In this document: in pieces, positions 35,766-48,631 of the stretch
How positions within the stretch are numbered: the stretch's first letter is position 1
Layout: the number at the start of each line of letters is the position of its first letter
NCBI GenBank assembly: GCA_965153455.1
Contig: OZ234499.1
Span: forward strand, 10,722,271-10,786,270
Reading direction: 5' to 3'
DNA: 64,000 nucleotides
Source of the DNA: Sphagnum compactum
Taxonomy: Eukaryota; Bryophyta; Sphagnopsida; Sphagnales
Notes under the pieces: model-generated
Told to the model about the DNA's origin: nothing
What the model saw: the letters and a program-made list of their open reading frames with translations, nothing else
Database searches by the model: none
Translations under genes and position numbers: made by a program

Positions 35766-36329
35766 AGTAAAATCATTGCCATACAACCATTTGTCAAAAA
35801 AAACTTTTAAAATGATAGGCGTCAAAAAGACAGTCTTATCAATTTGGACAAGTCAATTTGGATCTACCAACGTGATTGGGTAGCCAATTTGGACCTTGTC
35901 GTTTTGACTAACAAAATGATTGACATAATGATTGACTATTTGATTGGTAGACATTAGACTATTTGATTGGGTCAAATTTAAACTTGAATTAAAATCATTT
36001 TTTGGATTATTATTTTATAAATTAGTAAGTAGGTACAGAAGTAAATAAGTAAGTAGTAAATAGGTCTAGATAGATTGAAAAAATGCATTTAAGTAGGTAG
36101 GTGTTACTTAAACTAGGCCATACTAGCTCACCTAACTTAACCTCAGTGAATAACTTTGGTCTAACCTACGTACCTTAGCTTTTTAAACATGCACATAGGT
36201 TGCAAGTATAAGGAATTGAATTCCAAACCTTCACAATGATAAACCAAATCCTTACCAATGAACTACACCATAAAAAATGTTCAACTTTTTTTAAGTTTTG
36301 TATTTCACACATTTATTTCACATCACTAA
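35766..36329. other. Gene-free AT-rich DNA
   Basis: Nothing recognisable apart from short AATGATTGAC and AAGTAGGTA words that lead into the repeat tract to the right. Confidence 0.5.
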
Positions 36330-37080
36330 ACATAATGGCTAAACCTAAGCAACAACTAACGGTTAAACCTAATGACTTAATTTAGTGTTTTAATTTAATG
36401 GCTAAACATAATGGTTAAACCTTGGTTAAACTTAATGATTAAATCTAATGGTTAAACATAGTGACTAAACCTAATTGATAAACTTAATTGTGAATTATAA
36501 TTGATAAACCTAGTTGTTAAACTTAATGGATAAACTTCATGTCTAAATTTTTGTTAAACCTAGTACCTAAATCTAATGGCTAGACATAATCACTAAATCT
36601 TGGCTAAACTTAATTGATAAACCTAATGGCTAAAATTTCACTAAACTTAATGGCTAAATCTAACGGTTAAATCTAGTGACTAAACATAATAACTAAACTT
36701 TGGCTAAGTATAGTAAATTTAGTATCTAAATTTAAGCTAAATTTAATGGTTAAAGTTAATGACTAAAATTTGGTTAAACATGCTGACTAAGCTTAAGCTA
36801 AACATAGTGATTAGACCTAATGGCTAAAGATACTAGCTAACCATGGCTAAACCTAGTGTAAACCTAGTGATTAAACTTAATGACTAAATCTAGTGGTTCA
36901 ACTTAAACTAAACCTAGTGGCTAAATCTAATGGCTTAACTTAGGTTAAACCTAATGATCTAGTGGCTAAACATAATGGTAACACATAATGCTTAAACCTA
37001 ATGGTTAAACTTAAATCAAACTTGATGGCCAAAATTTGGTTAAATTTTGGATAAACCTAGTTAGTAAATTTAGGTAGGTA
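36330..37080. repeat. Degenerate TAATGGCTAAACC minisatellite
   Basis: Dozens of variants of a 12-18 bp word, TAATGGCTAAACCTAG with changes, follow each other with irregular spacing. There is no open frame of note. It resembles the TTTAACCAAA tract at 2040-2760 in style but has a different core. Confidence 0.75.
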
Positions 37081-37270
37081 AATTAGTGGATAAGTAGGTA
37101 AATAGTATGTAGGTAAATGGGTAGGATAGTAGGTAGGTTGTACAATGGGTGTGAAAATATGTAGGTAGGTGAATAAGTAATAGGTAGGTGGATGGGTGGG
37201 TGGGTAACAAGTAAGTAGATAATTAAGCAAATATGCAGGTGGATAGGTAGGATGTAAATACATAAAGTAA
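37065..37270. repeat. TAGG/GTAG tetranucleotide-like tract
   Basis: A degenerate simple repeat of GTAGGTAG, GGATGGGTGGG and similar. The long minus-strand frames here (Tyr-Leu-Pro-Thr rich) are the repeat translated. A second short GTAGGTAGGTAGG run lies at 38844-38865. Confidence 0.75.
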
Positions 37271-37779
37271 TAGACCATGTTGCATTTGACAAAAGATCAT
37301 TAACCATCTTGACTAAATGTTCCATTTGACTAAAAACCATTTGGTCATTTCAACTAAGGTTGTACAACTTGTTTATATGTATCTAGTTAAATAAACCATT
37401 ATAGTCAAATTGATTGGTCAAAAAATACATGTGAACATAATTCAAACTTTCACTTTTAATTAAAATGTACATGTCCATTAATCAAAGTGAAAAATTAGTC
37501 AACTTGAACTTCTTTAAAAACCATGATTTGTAGTTGTGAGAATATAAAATTCATCTAACATTGTCAAGAAATCCTATTGTGTGTGAGCTAATGTTGAACA
37601 CCTAGGTGAACATTGTTGAACATGTGCATTGTTGAATCATGCCTATGTGAATGTCATTGGAAGTAGTAGATAGGTTGAAAGTTTAAAATAGTGAAAAAGG
37701 GAAAGAAAAAGTAATAGAGGGAAAGAAATAGTAGGAGAAGGAGAGAAACAATAACTCTTAGAACTTTAAAACTTTAGTG

Positions 37780-38110
37780 TAAGCTTTAAAACTTTCCATA
37801 AGGTTTTAAGTTTAGGAATTGAAATTATTAAGGTTTTAAGTTTAAAGACTAAACATTTCAAGGTTTTAGGTTTAGGGTTTGAAGATCTGGAAGTTTAAAC
37901 TTTGAGAGGTTTAGGGTTTAGGGTTTAGGGTTTTAAAGGTTTGTAGGTTTAAGGGTCTAAGGTTAAGGGTTTAAGGTTTTAAAAATTGAAGGTTTAAGGT
38001 TTGAAGGTTTGGAGGTTTTGGGTTTAAAGTTTAGAATTTTAAAGCTTTAGGGTCTAGGGTTTAGGGTATAGGGTCCAATGGCATTCTAGGGTTTAAGGTT
38101 TTAAAAGAAT
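37780..38110. repeat. Interstitial telomere-like repeats (TTTAGGG type)
   Basis: The plant telomere heptamer occurs three times in perfect register at about 37910-37934 and is flanked by degenerate copies (GGTTTAAGG, GGTTTAGGG, TAGGGTCTAGGG) over about 330 bp. The G-rich strand is the plus strand. Degeneration away from the perfect core fits an old interstitial tract rather than a chromosome end. Confidence 0.8.
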
Positions 38111-40999
38111 AGGATTAAAACTTGTAACTTTAGAATCTAGACTTTGCAAAAAAAAATCATACGATTTGATATTCAAAACCTTGTTACATTAGTTAATTTT
38201 GAAAATCAAGAAATAGACAAGGACCTGATAGTCAACCTTACTTGGGTTTCAAAAAATAAATGTGTGGCATGTTCTTTGTACACTTTGGGTGAATCCTATT
38301 TCCTTGTGACATCATTCTGGTTGGGACTTACTCATGTTTCCTTAATCCATCAATTCACCACACATGAAATAGTTGTTGTATGAAGAGTGTCCAATCACCT
38401 TCTTTAACTAATAATTGCCCGTTCACTAGAAGAAATCAAGGTTTCTATAATGGGTTTGTATGATTAATTTTTTATCACAAACGTTATTTGTGACTATATT
38501 TCCTTTAGTTGCGTTGGACAAGTCATAAATGACATTAGTTGCAAACAACAACCATATATGGATGGAATGAAATGTCAATAAAATACATGTTCATCCATTG
38601 ACCCACAATGTAAATGTTGTCACTTACAACTAATTTGCAACTAATTTGGTCAACCTTGTGGTCTTATCATATGCTGCCACATGTCATTAATTCAATATAT
38701 TTAAAATATATTATCTTATTTATGAAATTATGAAATAATCTAAGATGTCCAATTTTTATGTTTGGATGGTTTTTAATTGTGACATGTGGTATAATCAAAA
38801 TGTGTCATGTGGCATATTAATTAAAATTTTCCAAAATCAATTTAGGTAGGTAGGTAGGTAAGACCTACTTACCTATTTATTTAGACTAAACACATATTTA
38901 CCTATTTAGGCTAGATATCTACTTAAGTAGGTAGATAGGTAAATAGCTAGGTGGATAAGTTGGTTAGGGAAGTAAGGTATCTAATTGGTAGGTACATAAA
39001 CGTTTTTTAAAAAATTTGGGTTAAGCATTTTAAATGACTCATCCCATATGGCTCATATTTTGAATGTGAAAATGTGAGGCAAAAACTTTCTTTATATACT
39101 TTTCAATATGAGAATGGAAGACAAACCTTATAAAATAAATTTTGAGCTTGGAATTTTGTTGCAAATTATTTTGTGAGTAGAAAGTTTCGTTGTAAACTAT
39201 TTACAACTAGAAGGCTCACTCCATATCTTTTATTATTTCATTTATTACAAATATTTTTGAACTACTATAATAAACATTTAATATTATTATACATAATAAC
39301 TAATATTAATCACTGAAATTATTGTAAACTAAATTTTTTATCACTTTGTATCAACAATTAGTTTAAAGCTCTTAATTGTAATAGTAAAATTATTAACTAT
39401 AAATAAGTAATTACAAATGATAAATATAATAATCTATAGAATTACATTAATTAGTTGTACAAATTACAAAAAAATTACTCAAAAACATTATGATGAAATA
39501 AAAATTATTTATTGTATATACATAATTATAAGATGAATAATGTAATTTATTGTATTATAATCCCTGGAATTACATTAATTACATTAATTGCTTTAATTAC
39601 ATTAAAATTAGTATAATTTTTAAAAATCAGATTCAAAATTAATAACTTTAAGTTTAAAAATTGCATCTATTTTTTTAATACCCACAAGGAAACATGATAC
39701 ATTGAATACCCCAACAAGCTCTTGTGACAAAAAAGGAAATTGTGTTCATGCCTCTTTGAACCTTACTAGATAATGGGTACAACTCACAACATACTACATA
39801 TGAATAGCAATAGATCCATGAAATTCACTTGGATCATTTAACAACTCCAATAATACAAGCTCTAAGGTAAATTTCCTACTTCCCTACAAAAACAACAACT
39901 TCAAGTCAATTATTGATTCTAATCAATTGGTTTAAACCATAAAAAAGACATGGTAAGAATTGTAGATATGGTGGGTCACCTTTCTTTAGGTTATCATAGT
40001 CTCATTTGTCATCAATTACTTGTACGTTTTCTTGAAACCCAACATTATTGAGTACCCCACATATGCACTCAAGCAATTTTAACAAGAATATATCAAACAT
40101 TAGCACCACTAACAAATTTCCCCTTTTCCCAAAGTCTTCAAAATGGTGCAACACCACACTCCCCAAGTTTCCAACATAATGGATCTTTATTCTTGAATGC
40201 AAAATTTTCTATAGGTTTTCACCTCACACTCCCAAGATCCCACAAATTACAACATGATGTTTTATTCAAACCAACCCATTAGTCTAGGCTAATGATCTTT
40301 GTCATTTCCGCCATACCTACATGTTTTATTCATGTTATTGTTCTACACCTATTTAATCTATGAACTCATGTTGGTAGAAGTGAAATTTAATTCTTACAGA
40401 ATTATTCCACACTATTGTAACAACAAATTTGCACTTCACTTGCATACATCCACTATTTCTACATTAATTTTCAACACACTTAACACTACCATTCATTAAA
40501 ACACCATATTCATGCTTATTTCATATAACCAAAATCTACACTTTAGAATACATTATAAAAAACTCCAAAAAAAAAATTACAATTTATTTCATCATATTCC
40601 AATATTATAGAAAATTCACAATGATATAAACAAAGAATTCATTACGAAAGTCTGTGCTTCTCTATATTATTGAAAACATGAATCAAAATTATAGCAAAAT
40701 CCCATGTTTTGTTGAAAAAAAATCCAAAAATATAATTAAAAACTGTGGTATATCCAAAACAGAATCTGTGGTTTTATTAGAGTTATCTATAGCTTCTTTC
40801 ACTCTTCTCTCCAAACTTTATGTCTAAGAATAATATCCTCTTTTCTTTAGAACCTTTCCTTTTGGGTAATCCCAAGTTTCTTCATCATGTTTCAAAACCA
40901 ACAAGAAATCAAAATTCAAACTAATAAAGTTCCTTGATCAATCCTTATCCTAAATGTTTGTTCATCCAAAATCATGTAATCATCCAACCCGCTTAACAG
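38111..40999. other. Gene-free AT-rich DNA
   Basis: No supported gene. The frame at 38144-38383 reads as protein for a short part but has no known motif. The region 39240-39660 is very AT-rich. Frames at 40002-40499 are not supported. Confidence 0.5.
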
Positions 41000-42565
41000 T
41001 ACCCCCTTTGTACTTTGGATTCCATCCCCAAAATCCTTGGAAAATGATTAAAAATGAAATGTATGTATTTTGCAACATTTTAAACATTTGTCTCCTCTAC
41101 GATACTCTTTGTAATCTCAACCTAAGCTGCAACTAGTGGTTCTGTAACTAGTTCTAGCTCTGCATTTCTAACCTATTCTTCCATTTCTGCAATTTTGACC
41201 TCCTCCTCCACTAACTCAATATGTGGTTCTATTTCCAGCGGTTGTATCTTAGATACCTCTTCTTCTATTGTTGGAATAATCTCCACCTATCCTTGTTCTT
41301 GAACTTTTTATGGTTCTTTCTTTTCCTAACCCCCTCCTCCTCGGTCCTATGGTTTTTCTATCTGTACCTCCGCCTCCTGAACTACTCCACTTCTTAGGTC
41401 CTATGGTTCTTCAGTCTACATTTCCTTCTCCTAAGCTATTCCATTGGGCCCTACTTCAGTCTCTTCATCTTAGCCTGATACCTCTATATTTATTGCCATA
41501 GATAAAATCTAGGAAATTCTTTTCATAAGCTTCCAATTTATACTTCAGAATTCTTTCATCAACTCTATGTTGAATTAGATTCTTCTCCAACTCCTTTGTA
41601 AAATATTCCTCTGTAACCTCCCACCATTCCTCAAATTTTGCCTCAAAAATCCTTCATCTTCATCCTCATTAGGGTATAGTATTACAACATTTGTTCATAA
41701 TCCTCTTGTCTTTTCTTGACACCAAATGGGTTTAGACTCTTCCTTTGTTCCTATGCCATCTCCAACTATCCTTGCAAATGTTGCAAATTCCTTTGATACT
41801 CCTTCCTTTCTTCTAGCAACTTTTCTTTCTTTGTTTCTGTTGTATTTCTTCTAAGCTCTTCAGATTACAATAGAGATACATTTTTCAAATTCACCAATTC
41901 CAAATATGTCAGAACATTCTCCTTCTCCTTTTCCTTAGTACTTATAAGGTTTGAGCTTATTGACATTGACCAACACAGGGTTAGCTTCAAACTTCTCAAT
42001 GGTGACCAATAACACAATGTTATTGGTGACACATACTGTATTTTGTACGGTCGAAACCATTTCCTAGTAAACTTCCCTAGTGTGACTTATTGCCCTTTGG
42101 AAACCATAGAACATAATCACCAAAATTAAACTGTTTTTCTGGATTTTTTGTTGACTCCATATTGTTCTATTCCACTACTAAATTCTTGTAGTTTTCTCAA
42201 CCTGCATTCTATTTTCCTGCAACTTCTCCAACTTTATAATTTTATTAGTTAAAACTCTCACTCAAGTACTATCTTTTTCATTTCCACCAACAACTAGCAT
42301 TATGTACTTTGTGGGCATCAATGGATGTAACCCATACATTAATTGATATGGTGTATACCTTGTTGCTACTTTGTATGCAATTATGTATGAAAATAACACT
42401 ATAGACAAATGTTCATCTCAATATGTTCCATTTTCATTAACTAACTTGGTCAACAGTGTCTTAAGTACCTTGTTAATAGACTCAACTTGGCCATTCCCCT
42501 AAGGATAATAGGTTGTAGAACTCACATGTTTCAATAGAAAATGATCTATCAAATACTTGATGGCC

Positions 42566-42950
42566 TCATTTAATGAAATGAACTCCTTGATTTATGACTA
42601 TAATCAAAGGACATCCAAACCTAATTAATATGCATTCATACAAAATTTTTGTTGTGACTACTGTAATATTAGTTCTCAATGCTCCTGCTTCCACCCATTT
42701 AGTAGCACAATCCATGGTTACAACAGTATATTTGTTTCCTAGATATCTTCCTGCTAGTTTAATTGGCCCCACAAAATCAAGTCCCCACTTCATAAATGGT
42801 TTTTCTGGAAGACTTGTGACCAACTTTGCAAGACTTTGAATTGCCAATCCTCATGTTCTTTGACATGCATCACAAGATCTATAGTACTCATGCACATCTT
42901 TGTACATAGTTGGCCACTAATATCCAGCATCCAATATCCTTCTTTGTGTT
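42566..42950 (-). pseudogene. gypsy integrase core fragment
   Basis: The minus strand reads [10 protein letters not shown], then [15 protein letters not shown], then [15 protein letters not shown]. The first two catalytic positions of the core are therefore visible, but the second reads Asn (42590-42592) where family members carry Asp (TDQG). No stop in the 93-codon open part. Upstream, a partly broken Cys pair (SCDACQ-like) remains. Confidence 0.8.
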
Positions 42951-43143
42951 ATTTTAGTCGCAAAATGCCCTCTTGATGGTCTTTCATGAAGTTCTCTCAT
43001 CACCATCTGTGCTTTTGTAGTTGTCAAACATTATCACAGTCTATTGTCTTGTCCCATTCTGTATAATTCACCAGTCTCTAGTGTGAAAGGTTCTGCTTTC
43101 CTAACCAATCTATGCTTCTATTGTACGATAATGTGCCCTCAAT

Positions 43144-43900
43144 CTATCTTGTTTTCAAAAATTCTTTCACATCTTTCAGCCATTCAGGCTTTGTGTAAAA
43201 CAAACTTGCATTTGTGGTTTGATTAGGCACACCTATGGGTTCTATAATATTTGGTAGTCTCGGTAATGCATTTGCAACTACATGAGTTTTGCTTGGCTTA
43301 TACACTATGGTGAAATCATATTCTAGGAAAATAACAACCATTTAGTTATTCTCACTGAAATTCGTGGTTTGTTGACCAAATAGACCAATGCCATATGATC
43401 TACATAAAAGACAAACTTATTGCCCAACAAATAATGTCTAAACTTATGCAAAACAAAAACCATTGCTAAAGCCTTTCTTTTTGTTGTGCTACTATAATTC
43501 TATTCTACTTTATTCAAAAGCGTAGAAGCATACACTACTGGTTGATCTCACTTCCCCATTACATTCTGAGACCACATGGCCGCCACAATTAATAAGGATA
43601 CATCTATATGAACATGAATCTCCACATGCCAGTTTAGTGATATCAATATTGGTGCTTCAATATACTTTTGTTCGATCAATTCCCAAGCCTTTTGAGATTC
43701 TTCAAATCTAAAAAAAAAAATTGTCTTTTTGGTCAGTTTTGTGATGGGTGCCATAATCGCAACAAAGTTTTGGATAAAACATCTATAAAACTGTGCCATC
43801 CCATTGAATACTTGAATTTGTTATGGGTTCTTGGGTGGTGGCATGTTTACTATTGCTTGTATCTTCTTTGGATCTAGTAATTTCCCTTCTTTGGAAATAA
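43144..43900 (-). pseudogene. gypsy RNase H and connection fragments
   Basis: Two open parts on the minus strand. 43799-43548 starts AQFYRCFIQNFVAIMAPITKL, the usual join between reverse transcriptase and RNase H, and runs through KAWELIEQKY. 43341-43144 has VYKPSKTHVVANALPRLP, the end of the RNase H domain; the usual DALSR reads NALPR here. Confidence 0.8.
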
Positions 43901-44720
43901 TGAAACCCAAGATTATCCCTAAAAATACCATAAATGCACATTTTTAAAAATTCAATCTAGTGCCATATTCTCTGCACTTTTAAAAACATAACCTAAACTT
44001 CTGCAAATGACTCTCCATGTCACTATACATTGTAAAATCATCTAGAAATATCTTCATAAAACTGTCCAAATGTTTTTTAAATGCTTTCGTAATAGCTCTT
44101 TAATATGTTGGAGGTCCATATTTCACTCCAAACGACATCACCTTCCATATAAAAGCCCTTTAATCTGTAACAAATGCAATCTTGTGTTTGTCCTCTAGAC
44201 CTATAAAGATTTGATGATATCCCAAATATCCATCTAAGAAAGAATCTGCCTCATACCTTACTACTTTGTTCAACACTTCATCTATGAAAGGTAATGGGTA
44301 TGGATCCTTCTTGTGGTTGCATTTAGTTTCTGAAATCTATACAGATTCTTAGTTCGCCATTTTTTTGGTTACTACTACTATGGGTGACAACCATGTAGTC
44401 TCTTCTACAGATTGAATAAATCCAGTTACTAACAACTTGTCTATATTTTATTTGATTATTGTAGCATAGTTTGGATTATCTGTACCTAGCTTAATGTGCC
44501 GGTGGTATAGTAATGTCCATCTCAATTTAAAGTTGTGCCAATTCTGGTGGAATCTTTTTCAAATCTTTGTATGTCCATGCAAAAACATCTTTGAATTCCT
44601 TCAACAACTGCTCCAGTTCCAACACTTTGCTTGTTTCCAACTATGCATTATTTTTTCACCATGTGTGGTTTTGCATTAATTTTTAGATTGAACTTCATTA
44701 ATTATTGATCTTTAGTTAAT
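43900..44720 (-). pseudogene. gypsy reverse transcriptase fragment with stops
   Basis: Reading the minus strand gives DPYPLPFIDEVL near 44300, GYHQIFIGLEDKHKIAFVTD near 44200, a stop where Trp is usual, MSFGVKYGPPTY, a stop where Gln is usual, then FLDDFTMYS near 44050, the equivalent of the catalytic YLDD box. The frame is kept over about 400 bp despite the stops. Confidence 0.8.
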
Positions 44721-45052
44721 GTCCATCCAGCTATCTGCAATTCTTATGCTTTGAATTTTGTTTGAGTTTCATCCATTACAACACTCCCTGGTTGATGACT
44801 GCAATACGTTTTCGAAAACACCTTATCTTCCAGAGCTACCTTTAGCTCATATTTGTTACCAACTATCTTTTTCTGTATGCTCTATATTTCAAATTCCTAC
44901 TCTGAAATAGTAGTCTTCACATCTTTATCCATGATTTCCACATTTGTGGTTTTCATAGATTGAATTATTTCAGGTAAATTTATTGTTCTTATTGAAAACA
45001 ATTTTGGCTCAATAACAAAGTTGATATCTTCTTCTTCATCTATGATGCCATT

Positions 45053-45355
45053 CTAATAATCATAGCATAATAACACTTTTGGTCTTCTTACTTCACCTCC
45101 TAAACACTTGGTGACTATAATTGTTCTGACTGTCCCATTCCCTTGTATGGTAATAGTGTTATTCCCCCAATCATGTGCCACTTTAGCATCCCTCAACCAT
45201 GGTCTCCCCAACAACATGAAATAACTAGAATCTATCACAGGTTGAACCTTTGCTACTACCACATATTCCCCATGAAACATCTTCTGTATCTCAATAAACT
45301 TTGGACAATCTATCATTTTATGTCCATTCAAACCACAAATGTGGCATGCATATGA
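45053..45355 (-). pseudogene. gypsy zinc knuckle and post-protease region
   Basis: A CCHC knuckle (CX2CX4HX4C) sits at 45305-45346 and leads into YFMLLGRPWLRDAKVAHDWG, the conserved end of the gypsy protease. The open frame ends at 45053. Confidence 0.8.
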
Positions 45356-45707
45356 AAATGTCTTCTATGGTTTTTGACTTGGTTGTGTGGCCTCTTTGGT
45401 TGCCACTATGGTCTGTTTTTTCTTCATTGTACATGTTTCACATTGTGATTCATCATCCCACAATTCGTGCAATGTTTGTCAATCTACCCTGTATTATTTT
45501 GTGTTTTTGCTAGTGATGTCTGTTTGGTACTCTATGGTACTAAAATGCACTCCTTGCTTTTGCAGTAATCATACCTTTTTCACACAACATAACCACCTCT
45601 TTATGTTATTATAGTGTTGACCGCTTCATCTTTACAATTGCAATTTTGAGGTATAAGTGTAAACCCACTCTAAACACAATAGTTAGAAAATTGTTTGTGG
45701 TTGGTAC

Positions 45708-46031
45708 TTATAAACCATGAACCAACTTTTGAATCTGCTCATAATAAACCTCCATCCTTTCAGCCTCCTCTTGCTTCATATTTTTCAGCTCCATGTATAT
45801 TTGTTCGTCATTTTGAATCTTTTGATGACGTTTGTAAAATGCCGGTGTATGCTCTAAAAAAGTACAGTTAAAGAATTCTAACATGTAATTATGACACCAA
45901 TTTGATGTTGTATCTCTTAGTGTATAACTAAAAGCATTGATGATATACTTTTCAAAAGTCTCTGGATTTATTTTTACTGTAGAATTGAACACCCTGACAT
46001 GAGTATCTAGATCAACATTTTTTGAAATCAA
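45708..46031 (-). pseudogene. gypsy Gag fragment
   Basis: 108 codons open on the minus strand with NAFSYTLRDTTSNWCHNY and a Glu-rich helical region (EEAERMEVYYEQI), the pattern of the retrotransposon Gag capsid domain. It stands upstream of the zinc knuckle with stops in between. Confidence 0.7.
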
Positions 46032-46100
46032 GATATTTAAAAGCTACCCTATTTGGCCTAACATAATAGCCAATTTTGTAATAAGGAATTAGTGCAGCTA

Positions 46101-48414
46101 CAAAAAATAGTTATCAATATCCTCCGCTTGGATTTGTTGCATCTACATTTCTGTACCCTCTAACAGCCATTGAGTTCATTGGTGGTCGATTTGCAATCCT
46201 ATTCACATGAGTAATCATTATCGGATTAGTGAACATCATCTGAAGTGTCCCAACAACTCTAATAGTTGTTGTTGGTAATGTCAAACTCCCACTTAGTTTC
46301 CTTTGTGTTCAGATTCCACTTAATGCATTACCCAATTTTGTTGCAAATCCAATTAGTACTCCCCTTTTTACAACATCCATGGTGGGTGCAACAATTGTTT
46401 TAATTCCTTTGGTTGTTATACCTACCTCAAGTGATTTGGTAATTACTACTCAAGCAAGTGCTCTCTAGGTTTGAACAATTACCACTTCTAACACGATTGG
46501 TGAAACTGTGTTGATTCGAAGGCGACGATGTTCCATTCTATGGTTACCCATTGGTACACTTTGTGGTGCAGAATGTGGATGTAAATCCACCTTTAGTTGT
46601 CTATTCCTGGTCTAAATAGATGGACGAATTTATCGACTCTGTGATCCCAACTCCATGCCTCTTAATTTGTTCTAAACTATAGGATTTCCTAGTTCCTATT
46701 CCTGTGGTTGATCCATTAATGTTCCTGCCACATTTTATAACTCCACATGTTTACCAATACCTGTTCTAATGTGAAAAGGCATAAAAAGACAATCCATGAT
46801 TGCATGTCCTTCTTCCTCACAGAATGCATAGACCTTTAAAAGTAATTTGACCATCTCCGAATCCATAAATTCATGATCCCATTTTTCTGCTATGTACTTT
46901 AATTAACCCAACTCTAGATTCCCTTAATGTGAATATGGTTACGGTATTTCATCCAACTCATTCACCTGTGTTTCTACATACTCAAATGATCATAGGTAAT
47001 TTTCTTTAGTCTCCTCAACCACATCAATATTGGTGTTTTCATCCACCTCCTAGTCTTCCACTAGTTCATAGTAATCTAGAGATGCAAACTAATACACAAA
47101 CCTGGGTTGTATACCTCCTATAACATCCCTTCCTCGACTAGTCATAAACTCTGAACTTGAGATTTCCTGCGATTGATCAGGTACTGTAGAAATCCCTACT
47201 TCGTCTTGATCTTTTCAATTTTGAACCACAAATAGCGACTAAGAAATATACTGCACCCATTCATTTGGGTGAATAGTCGACTGCATCTCTCTCCATGGAG
47301 ATCGTCGTTTGTAATTGTGCCTTTTCTAAAAACCCCCAGTCCATACTTCATGTTGTACCACCTCTTGCGATAGAAATGACATGTGCCTTGCAGGCTTTTC
47401 CTTTGTTCTCAAAACTCATCTGTCCAACATTAAATTCTAATATGGGGTTTCTATAAACCCTACATACTCCTATCCATTTTCAAGATTGTCTTTTATTTAT
47501 CTTCTAGTGATTTGACGATTTGCTTCCAAGTTCAATTGTCGTTGTAAACTTTAGGTCACCATTTGATTCATCTTGTTTCACAATTCTTTGTCTTCAAAGT
47601 CTATAAATCACTCTGTAATCCTTATGGTGTCAACCATTTAGATCTCTGGTACTTTCTAACATACCCTTTTAAATTTTGAATTGAAAAAAAAACAACATTA
47701 CTCGTCTGAACATTCTCATCTATAGTATAATAACAAAAATTGTAATAAAACCTTCTCATTGCTGTTAAAAAAAAATTAAAAAAAAAATTTCCCCACCTAT
47801 AATCTAAATTTCGTCTTCAAAATCTATAAGTAAAGCAAGTAATAAAAAATCTAAATATAGGCATATTCACAATCCGGGTATCCAAAAAATGATTTGTTAA
47901 AAATAAAGATTGCAAAGGATTACATTGGATTTTTATTATATTGATCATGATTATAATGGATTGGTGTATGACTATAATTAGAATGATGTCATGTTAATTT
48001 AATAAAAAAATCCAAGAATACATTTAAAGATACAATATGGATGTCCTTTTGAATCTTTTTAAATAATTAAAGTCTTTGTTTTAATTGCAATTTCCATCTT
48101 AAAAGAATCCCAAAAAAATGTATTAAACAATGTAATTGACTTCAATATTTTCTTAAGGATAAGTAATGGATACATCTATGTTTGGCAATTTTCATATAAT
48201 GTATTGATTAAATAATATACGATATAAGATCAAGTCAAAATCTCAAATACAATTGATATTGAATCCTGCGGAAGTCCACCTCCCATAAGATGTGCACATT
48301 TAATTAGGAATAATTTCATTGTGTTCTTCCATTGAATGTTACTTTTCAGGTGATGGCATCTGTGTTTATTCACGAATTGGACTTAGAATAAGACCAGTAA
48401 ATCAATTTTGAAGA
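46101..48414. other. Probable gypsy leader, then AT-rich DNA
   Basis: 46100-47650 has a coding-strand look on the minus side but only short frames; it probably holds the rest of Gag and the leader. 47690-48414 is AT-rich and featureless. No LTR found. Confidence 0.4.
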
Positions 48415-48422
48415 GAAAATTC
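48415..48422. other. 8-bp target-site duplication, left copy (GAAAATTC)
   Basis: GAAAATTC precedes the left end of the hAT element; GAAACTTC follows the right end at 50838-50845. Seven of eight bases agree. An 8-bp duplication is characteristic of hAT transposons. Confidence 0.9.
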
Positions 48423-48449
48423 CAAGGGTGGCAGACCCTGGTTTTTTGC

Positions 48450-48540
48450 AATCGGGTTATTTAAGGTTTTAATATAAAACCCGATTGTTTGAGATCGCAC
48501 AAAATCAGGTTTTATTTTGAAAATCGGGTTTTAATAGGGT
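48450..48540. repeat. Left subterminal AATCGGGTTT motif cluster of the hAT element
   Basis: CAATCGGGTTATTT, AAAACCCGATTG, AAATCAGGTTTTA and AAATCGGGTTTTA lie within about 90 bp of the left end in both orientations. Short repeated motifs near hAT ends are usually transposase-binding sites; that role is inferred here. Confidence 0.75.
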
Positions 48541-48631
48541 GCGGACTGCGAAAGAAGGCAACCCACTCCGTGTTCAGAACTCTGAACTTCAGAGGTGGGC
48601 AATTGGCAGTTTGGCTTGCACTCGAGTGATC

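Larger units (their letters stand above)
41000..46100 (-). mobile_element. Ty3/gypsy retrotransposon remnant
   Basis: Fragments of Gag, zinc knuckle, protease, reverse transcriptase, RNase H and integrase lie in that order on the minus strand, the Ty3/gypsy order. All are broken by stops. Downstream of the integrase, 42000-41050 reads as a Glu-rich frame with many stops in place of likely Gln codons, perhaps the end of Pol. I found no LTRs with confidence; AGTACCAGAGATC at about 47650 (minus) could be a decayed initiator-Met primer site, which would place a 5' LTR further right. Confidence 0.85.

Noticed and set aside
37057-37340. Two long Tyr/Leu/Pro/Thr-rich minus-strand frames
   Set aside because: Translation of the TAGG-like simple repeat.
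47640-48414. A 5' LTR for the gypsy element
   Set aside because: A decayed primer site is possible near 47650, but no matching repeat was found downstream of the integrase.
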